DNA from: Candidatus Saccharimonadota bacterium
GTDB taxonomy: Bacteria; Patescibacteriota; Saccharimonadia; Saccharimonadales; Saccharimonadaceae
Direction of reading: 5' to 3'
Assembly: GCA_030527585.1 (NCBI GenBank)
Contig: JAUNAL010000002.1
Location: 3,296 to 48,988 of the forward strand
Length of the DNA stretch: 45,693 nucleotides
Numbering within the stretch: the stretch's first letter is position 1; each line of letters opens with the position of its first letter. Shown in pieces: positions 6,648 through 13,976 of this stretch. The translations under genes and the position numbers were made by a program. The notes under the pieces are model-generated. The model saw only the letters and a list, made by a program, of their open reading frames with translations. It was not told where the DNA came from and ran no database searches.

Positions 6648-6876
6648 GGAAAAAGCCCCCCTGGGTATGTGGGGAGCTTTGATAGGAGTGCAACGCATGA
6701 GCGCTACAAAGGGGAATTTCTTGATATATAATAGTTACTAAGACCATCTCAAACTCAAAATCGAAGAATTCCCCTTGTCAATGAACAACGCATTCCGAAA
6801 GGAACCAAGCAAGAGACCGTAGAGTAGATCTATTGCGAAAATTACGACCCCCCATTCGATTCCTCTACAAATGCGT
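6648..6876 (-). ncRNA. Candidate non-coding RNA of about 229 bases
   Basis: A consensus promoter (6883-6911) overlaps the ruvC stop and a strong terminator lies at 6650-6680; between them no frame of note is open. The transcript would begin near the hairpin CTCTAC/GTAGAG. In its middle, 6763-6779 pairs with 6705-6722 over roughly 14 base pairs with single bulges, enclosing a loop of about 40 bases. A GGGG stretch near the 5' end can pair with CCCC in the terminator stem. The long imperfect hairpin recalls 6S RNA, but no family signature of 6S, SRP, tmRNA or RNase P RNA was found, so the identity is open. Confidence 0.55.
6650..6680 (-). terminator. Terminator of the candidate RNA
   Basis: On the minus strand AGCTCCCC pairs with GGGGGGCT (one G-T pair) around a 9-base loop and is followed by TTTTT. 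It separates the candidate RNA from the next promoter only 16 bases further on. Confidence 0.85.
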
Positions 6877-6882
6877 AGAGTT

Positions 6883-6911
6883 ATTTTATCTTACCTCCTA
6901 ATTTATGTCAA
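6883..6911 (-). promoter_or_regulatory. Consensus promoter at the end of ruvC
   Basis: TTGACA (6906-6911), 17-base spacer, TAAAAT (6883-6888) on the minus strand. The -35 box lies in the last codons of ruvC. It should start the candidate RNA near 6876. Confidence 0.85.
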
Positions 6912-7383
6912 GCCCTTTCATCAAAGAGTGTGTAATCGCTGCCGCCAGACCATCCGCCGCATCATCCGGCCTTGGTTTTTTCTCTAACCCTAAAGTCACC
7001 CTAACCATTTCCTGCATCTGCGGCTTTCCCGCCGCCCCATACCCAGTTAAAGCCTTCTTAATTTCATTTGGCGTATACTCAAAAACCGGCACCTCATTTT
7101 GTGCCGCAACTAGTAGAACTAACCCTCTTGCTTCCGCCACCATAATCCCAGTCGTAATATTCTTCGAAAAAAACAGCTTTTCAACCGAAACCACATCTGG
7201 CTTCGATGTCTCAAAAACCTCCACCAAACTTTCATATAGTTCCTTTAGCCGCCCCGGCAATTCCGCATTCATCGTCGTTGTAATGACCCCAAAATCCAGC
7301 GCCCTCATATTTGCCCGGCTTCTTGTCTCAATCAATCCAAACCCGCAAGTCCCAATCCCCGGGTCAATCCCTAAAATTCTCAT
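6898..7383 (-). CDS. ruvC: Crossover junction endodeoxyribonuclease RuvC
   Basis: A 161-residue RuvC resolvase with an RNase H-like fold. The acidic catalytic residues are visible: Asp7 in ILGIDPGIGTCGFG, Glu in DVVSVEKLFF, and the Asp pair in KPRPDDAADGLAAAITH. It cuts Holliday junctions held by RuvA and RuvB. Length matches the family (about 165). Its start overlaps the radA stop (ATGA type), so the two are co-translated. The last codons contain a promoter for the downstream candidate RNA. Confidence 0.96.
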   Translation of the reverse strand: MRILGIDPGIGTCGFGLIETRSRANMRALDFGVITTTMNAELPGRLKELYESLVEVFETSKPDVVSVEKLFFSKNITTGIMVAEARGLVLLVAAQNEVPVFEYTPNEIKKALTGYGAAGKPQMQEMVRVTLGLEKKPRPDDAADGLAAAITHSLMKGLDIN

Positions 7384-8729
7384 TTCACATACCTAATTAA
7401 CGTTTCGCGCAAGTCTTTCGACGGTGCCACAAATTTATCCTTCACCGTCGCCGGACCAATCGCTCGCGAAAACCCTAGTTTCTTCGCCTCCGCAATTCTC
7501 TGGTCTGCCCGAAATGCCGACCGAATCTCTCCCCCAAGTCCAACTTCCCCAAACACCACATATTCTTCATCGAGCTTTCGTCCTGCCACCGCCGATGCAA
7601 TCGCCATGCAAATCGCCAGGTCCGCCGCCGAATCATTCAGCTTCATCCCCCCAACTACATTAATAAAAATATCCTTATCTGACAATTTTAACTTCGTTCT
7701 CCGCTCAATCACCGCAATCAAAAGATTCAACCGATTAATATCGAACCCACTCGCCGTTCTTTTCGGATAACCAAAATTCGACGTCGTCGCGAGTGCCTGA
7801 ATTTCCACTAAAATCGGACGATTCCCTTCCAGCGTCGCGAGTATCACCGATCCATCCGTATTCGTCCTCTCCGCGAGTAACGCCGCCGACGGATTCTGGA
7901 CCTCTTTCAATCCCTCACTCGCCATCTCAAAAATCGCTACCTCATTTGTCGAGCCAAACCGATTTTTAATCGCCCTAACCGTCTTAAAACCACCATACCG
8001 ATCCCCCTCAAAATTCAACACCACATCCACCAAGTGTTCCAACACTTTCGGCCCCGCTAAAGTCCCGTCTTTTGTCACATGTCCCACAATCACTACCGCT
8101 GTATCCGTCGCCTTCGCCGCCCGAATAATCAAGTTCCCACAATTCGTCACCTGCGAAACCGTCCCCGGCGCCGAAGAAATCTCATCCATCGAGAGCGTCT
8201 GGATCGAATCGATAATCACCAAATCAAATTCCCCGGTTTCAATCGTCTTTGCAATATCATTTCCCGACGTCGAAGCCGCAAAATTCAACTTTTCTGATTT
8301 CGCCCCCAGTCTTTCCGCCCGAAGCTTCACCTGCCCCGCCGATTCCTCCCCCGAAATATATAAGACATTGTGTTTTTTAGCCACTTCTGCCGAAATCTGC
8401 ATCAGGAGTGTCGATTTTCCAATTCCTGGCTGCCCTGCTAAAAGTGAAACCGACCCCATCAAAATCCCCCCACCTAAAACTAAATTAAGATCTGGGAATT
8501 CCGTCAAAAGCCTCGCTTTCGCATCCGACGGCACAACCGACGACAGCTTCACGAAATCCAACTTCTTTCCTGATAATTTCCCCTTTTCTAAAGCCGATTT
8601 TTTCTCCGCCGCCGTCTCCGCAACCTGTTCAACCAGCGTATTCCACGCCGAACAATTCGAACACTGTCCAACCCACTTTGCTGAGCTCCAGCCACAACTC
8701 TGGCAAACAAATTGACTCCTCACTTTCAT
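7380..8729 (-). CDS. radA: DNA repair protein RadA
   Basis: A 449-residue RadA/Sms protein. The N-terminal C4 zinc finger is CQSCGW...GQCSNCSAW; the RecA-like ATPase has Walker A GQPGIGKST and the RadA signature KNRFGSTNEVAIF; the C-terminal 170 residues are the Lon-protease-like domain (GGMKLNDSAADLAICMAIAS...GEVGLGGEIR). It drives branch migration in recombination. A TAAAAT box ends 6 bases before ATG 8729, so the radA-ruvC message should be leaderless. Confidence 0.97.
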   Translation of the reverse strand: MKVRSQFVCQSCGWSSAKWVGQCSNCSAWNTLVEQVAETAAEKKSALEKGKLSGKKLDFVKLSSVVPSDAKARLLTEFPDLNLVLGGGILMGSVSLLAGQPGIGKSTLLMQISAEVAKKHNVLYISGEESAGQVKLRAERLGAKSEKLNFAASTSGNDIAKTIETGEFDLVIIDSIQTLSMDEISSAPGTVSQVTNCGNLIIRAAKATDTAVVIVGHVTKDGTLAGPKVLEHLVDVVLNFEGDRYGGFKTVRAIKNRFGSTNEVAIFEMASEGLKEVQNPSAALLAERTNTDGSVILATLEGNRPILVEIQALATTSNFGYPKRTASGFDINRLNLLIAVIERRTKLKLSDKDIFINVVGGMKLNDSAADLAICMAIASAVAGRKLDEEYVVFGEVGLGGEIRSAFRADQRIAEAKKLGFSRAIGPATVKDKFVAPSKDLRETLIRYVK

Positions 8730-8735
8730 ACCCCC

Positions 8736-8741
8736 ATTTTA
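8736..8741 (-). promoter_or_regulatory. radA leaderless -10 box
   Basis: TAAAAT on the minus strand, then GGGGGT (6 bases), then the radA ATG. A second TATAAT lies about 15 bases further upstream and is an alternative. Confidence 0.6.
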
Positions 8742-8751
8742 TCACGCTAGA

Positions 8752-9975
8752 TTATAAAATACCAAGTTTTTCCCGAAGCCAACCATCTGCTGGTCCCGCC
8801 GTCATCAAAACCACCAAATACCCCTCATCTCGCCATCGCATCATTTCCTCAAACAACGCAGCATCAAGCTGAACTGCTTCCGCCTTCTCTCGATTCGAAA
8901 GCCCAGCGATCAATTCTTCCGCTGATAAAATCGGCAGATCCGGATTCTCTCTAGTCAAATACGTCGGCAACCATAAAATCTTATCCGCCCCCTGAAAAGC
9001 ATCAATATATCCACCCCTCACTTCGTGCTGTCTCGTATTTTGATGCGGCTGATAAACCACAACCACCCCTTTCATTCCTCGCATCCTCGCTTCGTCTTGC
9101 GCCACATCAATCGTCGCCTCAATTTCCTCCGGATGATGTGCATAATCCGAATAAATCCCCTCAAAAACTCGCTCAAATCTTCTTCCAATCCCCGGAAATT
9201 CATTCAAAACTTCGATAATCCGTTCTTCCGAAACCTCTGGTGCCATCTTTAAAATCGCCGAAAGTGCCAAGGCCGCATCTTTCCTCCTAACTTCACCAGC
9301 TATCTTAAACATATCTGGCGAAACCACCGGCTCCCGAATCGTCATCCCGCTTTGCTCCTCAAATCGCAAGAACGCCGACAAGTAGTCTTCCTTTGTCGGG
9401 TAAATATCCGGGTGGTCATAAGAAACCACCGTAAACACCGACAACCATGGATGATACTTTAAGAAATTCCGGTCATATTCATCCGCCTCATAAATAAAAT
9501 ATTGGTCGCCCTCTTTATAAGACCCACTCGGTGCAAATCCCAAAGTCGTCCCCACAATATACGAAATTGGTAGCCCTAACTTAAGCGCGGCAAACACAAT
9601 CATCGCCGTCGTCGTTGTTTTCCCATGCGTCCCCGCCACCGCCACCATTTTTAATCCCAATTTCTCAACCAAAAACGCGGTGAGCTCGTCTCTTTTTGAA
9701 CATTTAATCCCCGCCTCACGTGCTAAAACTAGCTCCGCATGCGTCTCCGGAAGCGCCGACGTATAGACAAACCAGTCCACCCCCTCAGCTAATTTTTCCT
9801 TCAAAAACTCCCCGTCCTGTTCTCCGATAGAAACCTGAATTCCCGCCCGAGTCAGCTCATCATAAACCGCCCCCGCCGCCAAATCCGAACCGAAAACCGT
9901 GATTCCCGCTGCTTTTGCCATCAATGCCAAAGGACCCATCCCCGTTCCCGAGATTCCAGAAATATATATCTTCAT
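8752..9975 (-). CDS. murC: UDP-N-acetylmuramate--L-alanine ligase (MurC), short form
   Basis: A 407-residue Mur ligase. Order of motifs: Rossmann start ISGISGTGMGPLA, P-loop AGTHGKTTTTA, central YEADEYDRNFL, then PGIGRRFE and DYAHHPEEIEATI, the MurC/Mpl hallmark, and VYQPHQNTR. The C-terminal ligand-binding domain ends MTAGPADGW. It adds L-Ala to UDP-MurNAc in peptidoglycan synthesis. It is 50-80 residues shorter than typical MurC; Mpl is an alternative name. Divergent from tsaE with only 14 bases between the start codons. murB is also in this window at 36.8 kb. Confidence 0.9.
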   Translation of the reverse strand: MKIYISGISGTGMGPLALMAKAAGITVFGSDLAAGAVYDELTRAGIQVSIGEQDGEFLKEKLAEGVDWFVYTSALPETHAELVLAREAGIKCSKRDELTAFLVEKLGLKMVAVAGTHGKTTTTAMIVFAALKLGLPISYIVGTTLGFAPSGSYKEGDQYFIYEADEYDRNFLKYHPWLSVFTVVSYDHPDIYPTKEDYLSAFLRFEEQSGMTIREPVVSPDMFKIAGEVRRKDAALALSAILKMAPEVSEERIIEVLNEFPGIGRRFERVFEGIYSDYAHHPEEIEATIDVAQDEARMRGMKGVVVVYQPHQNTRQHEVRGGYIDAFQGADKILWLPTYLTRENPDLPILSAEELIAGLSNREKAEAVQLDAALFEEMMRWRDEGYLVVLMTAGPADGWLREKLGIL

Positions 9976-9989
9976 GTTATAATTATCTC
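9976..9989. promoter_or_regulatory. Fourteen-base bidirectional leaderless promoter, murC / tsaE
   Basis: The whole intergenic space is 14 bases. On the plus strand TATAAT (9978-9983) ends 6 bases before tsaE ATG 9990. On the minus strand GATAAT (9982-9987) ends 6 bases before murC ATG 9975. The two -10 boxes overlap by two bases, and each -35 region must lie inside the other gene. Confidence 0.7.
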
Positions 9990-10403
9990 ATGAAAGTCCA
10001 TACTGAGCAAGAAATGTTAGATTACGGCTTTACTTTTGCTGAAAAAATCAAAACTCTAGACAGACCCATCATCATCGAATTAATTGGCGATGTTGGCGCC
10101 GGAAAAACCACTTTTACTCGCGGTCTTGCCAAAGGCCTCGGTATCAATCAGCCTATCACCAGCCCGAGCTTTACTATCTCAAAGACCTACGCCTACGATG
10201 ACAATAAAACCCTCACTCATTACGATTTTTATCGTCTCCCCGACCCAGGTCTCATGCAAGAAGACCTTGAAGAATCCCTAAAAAATAGCCAAGTCACCAT
10301 CGCTGAATGGGCCAACTCCGTCTCAAGCATTCTCCCCGAAAACCGGCTTAAACTCGAAATCAAATTAAACGACGACGGCTCCCGCGAGGTAGCTGAACTA
10401 TGA
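9990..10403 (+). CDS. tsaE: tRNA threonylcarbamoyladenosine ATPase TsaE
   Basis: A 137-residue P-loop ATPase. Walker A is GDVGAGKTTF; then the family motifs SPSFTISKTY, HYDFYRL and ITIAEW-like VTIAEWANSV are present. TsaE works with TsaB and TsaD to make t6A37 on ANN-decoding tRNAs. The frame is open upstream to 9915, but that region lies in murC and contains the promoter, so ATG 9990 is chosen; the -10 box sits 6 bases before it. tsaB overlaps the stop (ATGA). Confidence 0.95.
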   Translation: MKVHTEQEMLDYGFTFAEKIKTLDRPIIIELIGDVGAGKTTFTRGLAKGLGINQPITSPSFTISKTYAYDDNKTLTHYDFYRLPDPGLMQEDLEESLKNSQVTIAEWANSVSSILPENRLKLEIKLNDDGSREVAEL

Positions 10404-10732
10404 AACTTTATCTCGACACCAGCACAAAAGCCACAATCCTCAAACTCGACAACAAAACCTACGAATGGGAATCCGGCCGCGATCTCGCCGAAAATCTTCT
10501 AAAATTTATTAAAGACAAGCTTGCCGAAAACGGTAAAACCTGGACCGACCTAACTGAAATTACCTTTATGTCCGGCCCCGGTTCCTTTACTGGTCTTCGC
10601 ATCGGTGCAACCGTCGTCAATACTCTAGCCAGCGAGCTAAAAATCCCTCTAAAAAATCACAAAAATGAAACTGTAAAAATTATTCTTCCCGAATACGGTC
10701 GCGGCGCGAATATCTCGACACCAAAGAAATAG
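10400..10732 (+). CDS. tsaB: TsaB-like protein, N-terminal half only
   Basis: A 110-residue protein starting inside the tsaE stop codon. It shows the N-terminal ASKHA lobe of TsaB: MKLYLDTST, then the signature FMSGPGSFTGLRIGATVVNTLA. Usual TsaB has about 220 residues in two lobes; here the second lobe is absent and the reading frame simply ends, with no leftover of the missing part downstream. TsaB dimerises with TsaD through the N-terminal lobe, so a reduced form could still work. The last 53 bases overlap the 3' end of the convergent surface-protein gene. Confidence 0.88.
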   Translation: MKLYLDTSTKATILKLDNKTYEWESGRDLAENLLKFIKDKLAENGKTWTDLTEITFMSGPGSFTGLRIGATVVNTLASELKIPLKNHKNETVKIILPEYGRGANISTPKK

Positions 10733-11771
10733 TTAAGAGAAACAAAAGCATCAACGCCCCAAGCAACGCAATCTGAGTCACCGCCGAAACCAAAATCGCC
10801 CGACTAACATTTGGCTTAACCGTCAAACTCTCGCCAAGCGGCGCCACAAATGACGGATTCTCTGGATCATAAGCCACCTGGACCTCACCACTCGCCAGAG
10901 TGCTCGAATTTGTAATATTAAGTAGCATGTTCGAAAACCTTAGCTTAAAAACCGACTCACCGCTATTCCGATTCGCATGGAAAACCCTAATTACCGCCCC
11001 CTCCCCCTCAGAAACTTTCACCCCCGAATAAGCCAAGCTCTCTTTTCCAACCGCCGTATAAACCTCGCCATTCTCCATAATCTTTAGTCGCCCCTCCATC
11101 GGCTCATGCACGCCACCCATATCTAAAACCAACTCCGACCCCAAATAAACAAACGTGTCATCATCCGCCGTCACCGAAAATTCCTCTCGCCCATCCGCCA
11201 AAACCGAAATCGGCACCCCAAGATTCAACGTAAATAACTCCCCTCCACCCTCTACAATCTTCTCCAAAGGATAAAATTCTTCATCCTCATACACGAAGCT
11301 CGCCTCATCCGCCAAATAAGAAAGCGTCAAAGTTCCACCATAATTCTGGCTCAGCCCCGGAACCGCCGAAAACCACCTCGAAAAGTCCAATCCTCGATTC
11401 GGCAACAGCTTCCCCACGGCCGCCACTGGCAAAAACTCTTCATTTAGATCTGGCTCGGTTAGCCCCGTCTCGTAAGCCGAGTTATAATATCCACACTCCG
11501 CCCATTCAAACTGACGCCCAGCCGAATCCCCCAACGTATCATACAGATTAACACAAGCATCTTTCTCCTGGCTATAATACAAAATTGGCACCGTCACCGC
11601 TGCCCGATCCGAAATCTCCGCCGACGTCAAAATCACGTCCGCCTCGCTCCGCCCCATCTCAACCGACAACTCTTTCACCGTATTCGATAAACTAAAGACT
11701 GTAAACCCTACCGCCGCCATCACCGACGCCAGCATCACTAGGCTTACCGCAAAAAATCTTTTTTGCTTCAT
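10680..11771 (-). CDS. Surface protein with fibro-slime-like domain
   Basis: A 363-residue protein with an N-terminal membrane segment (about 6-28), a large outer part and a C-terminal transmembrane helix (about 326-350) followed by a basic tail (RYSRRDRIREE). Residues about 198-280 read FSVTADDDTFVYLGSELVLD, then MGGVHEPMEG and IRVFHANRNSGESVFKLRFS, matching the fibro-slime (PA14-related) domain pattern of F..DDD..V.....V.D.GG.H...G and FHA.R. Such domains occur in adhesins, so binding to a host or surface glycan is plausible. Upstream codons are rejected because TATACT ends 6 bases before ATG 11771. Confidence 0.8.
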   Translation of the reverse strand: MKQKRFFAVSLVMLASVMAAVGFTVFSLSNTVKELSVEMGRSEADVILTSAEISDRAAVTVPILYYSQEKDACVNLYDTLGDSAGRQFEWAECGYYNSAYETGLTEPDLNEEFLPVAAVGKLLPNRGLDFSRWFSAVPGLSQNYGGTLTLSYLADEASFVYEDEEFYPLEKIVEGGGELFTLNLGVPISVLADGREEFSVTADDDTFVYLGSELVLDMGGVHEPMEGRLKIMENGEVYTAVGKESLAYSGVKVSEGEGAVIRVFHANRNSGESVFKLRFSNMLLNITNSSTLASGEVQVAYDPENPSFVAPLGESLTVKPNVSRAILVSAVTQIALLGALMLLFLLTISLVSRYSRRDRIREE

Positions 11772-11777
11772 ACTTTT

Positions 11778-11806
11778 AGTATAGTTCGAAAAACCTAAAT
11801 CGTCAA
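11778..11806 (-). promoter_or_regulatory. Promoter of the fibro-slime gene
   Basis: TTGACG (11801-11806), 17-base spacer, TATACT (11778-11783), then 6 bases to ATG 11771. It is leaderless yet has a good -35 box. Its -35 is only 11 bases from the -35 of the divergent operon promoter. Confidence 0.8.
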
Positions 11807-11817
11807 CCCCGTTTATC

Positions 11818-11846
11818 TTGACTTTTTCCCTGTTTTGTGCTATACT
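11818..11846 (+). promoter_or_regulatory. Promoter of the vWA/AdSS-like operon
   Basis: TTGACT (11818-11823), 17-base spacer ending in TGC, TATACT (11841-11846). The start should be near 11853, leaving a leader of about 50 bases with an AGAAGG ribosome site. An open frame starting at 11837 overlaps the -10 box and is therefore not used. Confidence 0.8.
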
Positions 11847-11902
11847 TAGAACAGTGGCTTGCTTTTGCATGCCAAGAAAATTTACAGAAAGAAGGTGTTA
11901 TT

Positions 11903-12739
11903 TTGTTAGTTTATGACCAACTTGGCACTGCTAGATGTGAAATTGCTGACCCAGAAAAAGATTTACTTTTTCGCGGAGACGGCTATAGTTTGTATTTAGC
12001 AACCGACCCAACCGATGAAAAAACCGGTTTTTTACGCTTGCCACGCGACCGCCTAGGCAACGCAAAGATGCAACTCGAGGTTGAGAAATTACAGTTTATG
12101 GCTAACGCTTCTGAAGAATTTGAACGCGCTTACCAAACACTAGGAAACGACCCCAACGCTCGCATCCATTATGCTTGGCTGTTCCCGAAACTCGAGTACA
12201 GTTTTATCTGCGACGAAAGCCAAGGCAAACGCCAGGCCAATTTTCTTACTGCCGTTGATGCCGAGTTGAAGGACTTTTTTCCTTTTCCTCGCCTCACCGC
12301 AAAGTATAAAGTTGACGCTAAAACCGGCGCCTGGATTCTCGGAAGGTTTTATAAGCTCCAGGCTTTCGCTGATGCGGTAGACCTAAGCTTTAACTTTTAT
12401 TCCGACCAAGTCGTGATTGAACCACGTTTCCATCGCATGATTTATCTTGGCTGGAACCTCGATAAAAAACAAGATGATTGGTACTGGAACAATATCGCGC
12501 GCATGACGAAGTGCATCGTCGACTTCATTGAGCCAGATAATTCTCGTGAGACTCAAGGCTTTCTTTTTAGCCTAATACCTCTAACCGAAGAATTTGGCAC
12601 AAAAGGCGAAGAAGCACATCGCTGGCTCTACACCACGATCGAAGGACTTTGGGGACACAAGTATCATCCCTTCACTTACTTTGATCGAAGTTCTAACACT
12701 TGGCACAGTTTAACTGATGCTGAAATTCCAAAACCATAA
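11903..12739 (+). CDS. Unknown protein, first gene of the vWA/AdSS-like operon
   Basis: About 278 residues. TTG 11903 is chosen as start because AGAAGGTG ends 6-7 bases before it and the promoter excludes earlier codons. The protein is soluble, without signal or membrane segments. It is rich in aromatic residues (HYAWLFPKLEYSF, WILGRFYKL, DDWYWNNIARM, HRWLYTTIEGLWG), which suggests a compact folded domain that may bind a ligand or partner. No family was recognised. The next gene begins 15 bases after its stop behind an AAAGGGGG site, so it belongs to the same operon and probably the same complex. Confidence 0.75.
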   Translation: MLVYDQLGTARCEIADPEKDLLFRGDGYSLYLATDPTDEKTGFLRLPRDRLGNAKMQLEVEKLQFMANASEEFERAYQTLGNDPNARIHYAWLFPKLEYSFICDESQGKRQANFLTAVDAELKDFFPFPRLTAKYKVDAKTGAWILGRFYKLQAFADAVDLSFNFYSDQVVIEPRFHRMIYLGWNLDKKQDDWYWNNIARMTKCIVDFIEPDNSRETQGFLFSLIPLTEEFGTKGEEAHRWLYTTIEGLWGHKYHPFTYFDRSSNTWHSLTDAEIPKP

Positions 12740-12754
12740 AGGGGGTAAAAAATT

Positions 12755-13963
12755 ATGGGGAAAAATATCTTCACTCATTACAGTTATGCAGCAGAAACTA
12801 AGAAAAGAGAGATCAGCTTCGAGCACAGTAGCTCCGGTGAAGTGCGCGCTAGCAAAACCGTGGCCGAAAAGGCAAGGCAACAAGCTACCGAAACGAACAA
12901 ACTTGATCCGAGCGTCGATCCTGCCGTTCAGGCAATCCACCGCTCTTTGATCCGTTTTGAGCCTCATGGTGAAAAATTCAGAGTTACGGTTGGCTGTCCA
13001 ATGAATATCGAGTCAGTTTGCGACGTAACTGGTAGCATGGGCGAAAACGTCCAAATCATGTTTGGTGTCTTGCCAGAAACCTACGATTTAATCGCAAAGG
13101 CTCTTCCCGGCTATGACCCACAACTTTCACTCGGAGTTTTTGGCGACGTAGTCGATGACTACGTTCTGATGCGTCCTCAATTTGAGATGACCGCAGAAAA
13201 AATCGTCGAATATTGTAGTCATTTGTTCCAAAGTGGAACTGGCGGCGACAGCCCCGAAGATCCACAATACGCAATGTACGGCGCAGCTTATTTAACTAAC
13301 GCCTATGTCAATCGTATCGGTCTTAAAGGCTACCACTTCTTGATTACTGATGCGCCTATGCACGGAACTCTCAGTTTATCAACCTTGAAAAGAGTCTTTG
13401 GTCATAATGTTCTCGAGCTAGTTGCTGAAAATAATCATCAAGATGCAGCCGAGGTCGCAGCAATCGATCCAGCCATCAAGGGACTCTGCAATGCGGCTCT
13501 TGAAGGATTAACTGGACGCGAAATTCGAGATTTAGAAATGGGTCAGCTGCATCAAGATTTATCAAAAATCTACCATGCTTTCCTTATCATGGTCGGCGAC
13601 CAAAGCTACGATTGTTGGAAAGAATTATATGATAAAAATCATACAATTCATATCGGCAGCACGAGATACTTGCCACAAGTCCAAGCCGCTATTATCGGCT
13701 TAACCGAAGCGACCATTGAGCCGTGCGACATTGAGCAATTCTTGGTTAATTCGCAAGTTCCAAAGAATCAAGCCCAAGAGCTGACTCGTCAGCTCCTCAA
13801 AGTTCCATACGGCGAGCAACGCAGACTCGAAGAAACCTCTGGTTTGAAAATCCCGAAAAAAGGCGACCTTTTCGCCTCAAAACAGGATCTCCAGCCATGT
13901 GGTTTCATAGATGACGATGTAGCTAATAAGGTTGAAGACGTTCCATCTGGAACTTGGTTATAG
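12755..13963 (+). CDS. von Willebrand factor A (vWA) domain protein
   Basis: A 402-residue soluble protein. The vWA domain spans about residues 75-300. The metal-site (MIDAS) motif is CDVTGSMGEN (Asp90, Ser94), the second motif is GTGGDSPEDP (Asp165), and a hydrophobic strand ends in FLITDAP (Asp199). The GGDSPE form is typical of intracellular bacterial vWA proteins. Such domains bind partners in a metal-dependent way, often with AAA+ or other NTPases. The last 100 residues are unassigned. The start is set by an AAAGGGGG site 9 bases upstream. It lies between the unknown gene and the AdSS-like gene, whose start is 13 bases after its stop. Confidence 0.9.
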   Translation: MGKNIFTHYSYAAETKKREISFEHSSSGEVRASKTVAEKARQQATETNKLDPSVDPAVQAIHRSLIRFEPHGEKFRVTVGCPMNIESVCDVTGSMGENVQIMFGVLPETYDLIAKALPGYDPQLSLGVFGDVVDDYVLMRPQFEMTAEKIVEYCSHLFQSGTGGDSPEDPQYAMYGAAYLTNAYVNRIGLKGYHFLITDAPMHGTLSLSTLKRVFGHNVLELVAENNHQDAAEVAAIDPAIKGLCNAALEGLTGREIRDLEMGQLHQDLSKIYHAFLIMVGDQSYDCWKELYDKNHTIHIGSTRYLPQVQAAIIGLTEATIEPCDIEQFLVNSQVPKNQAQELTRQLLKVPYGEQRRLEETSGLKIPKKGDLFASKQDLQPCGFIDDDVANKVEDVPSGTWL

Positions 13964-13976
13964 AGGAGGGATTGGC

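Noticed and set aside
11837-11902. N-terminal extension of the first operon gene
   Set aside because: It would translate the -10 box and the leader; the TTG at 11903 has a well-placed ribosome site.
13056-13274. Minus-strand frame inside the vWA gene
   Set aside because: It overlaps the conserved MIDAS region and has no promoter or ribosome site of its own.
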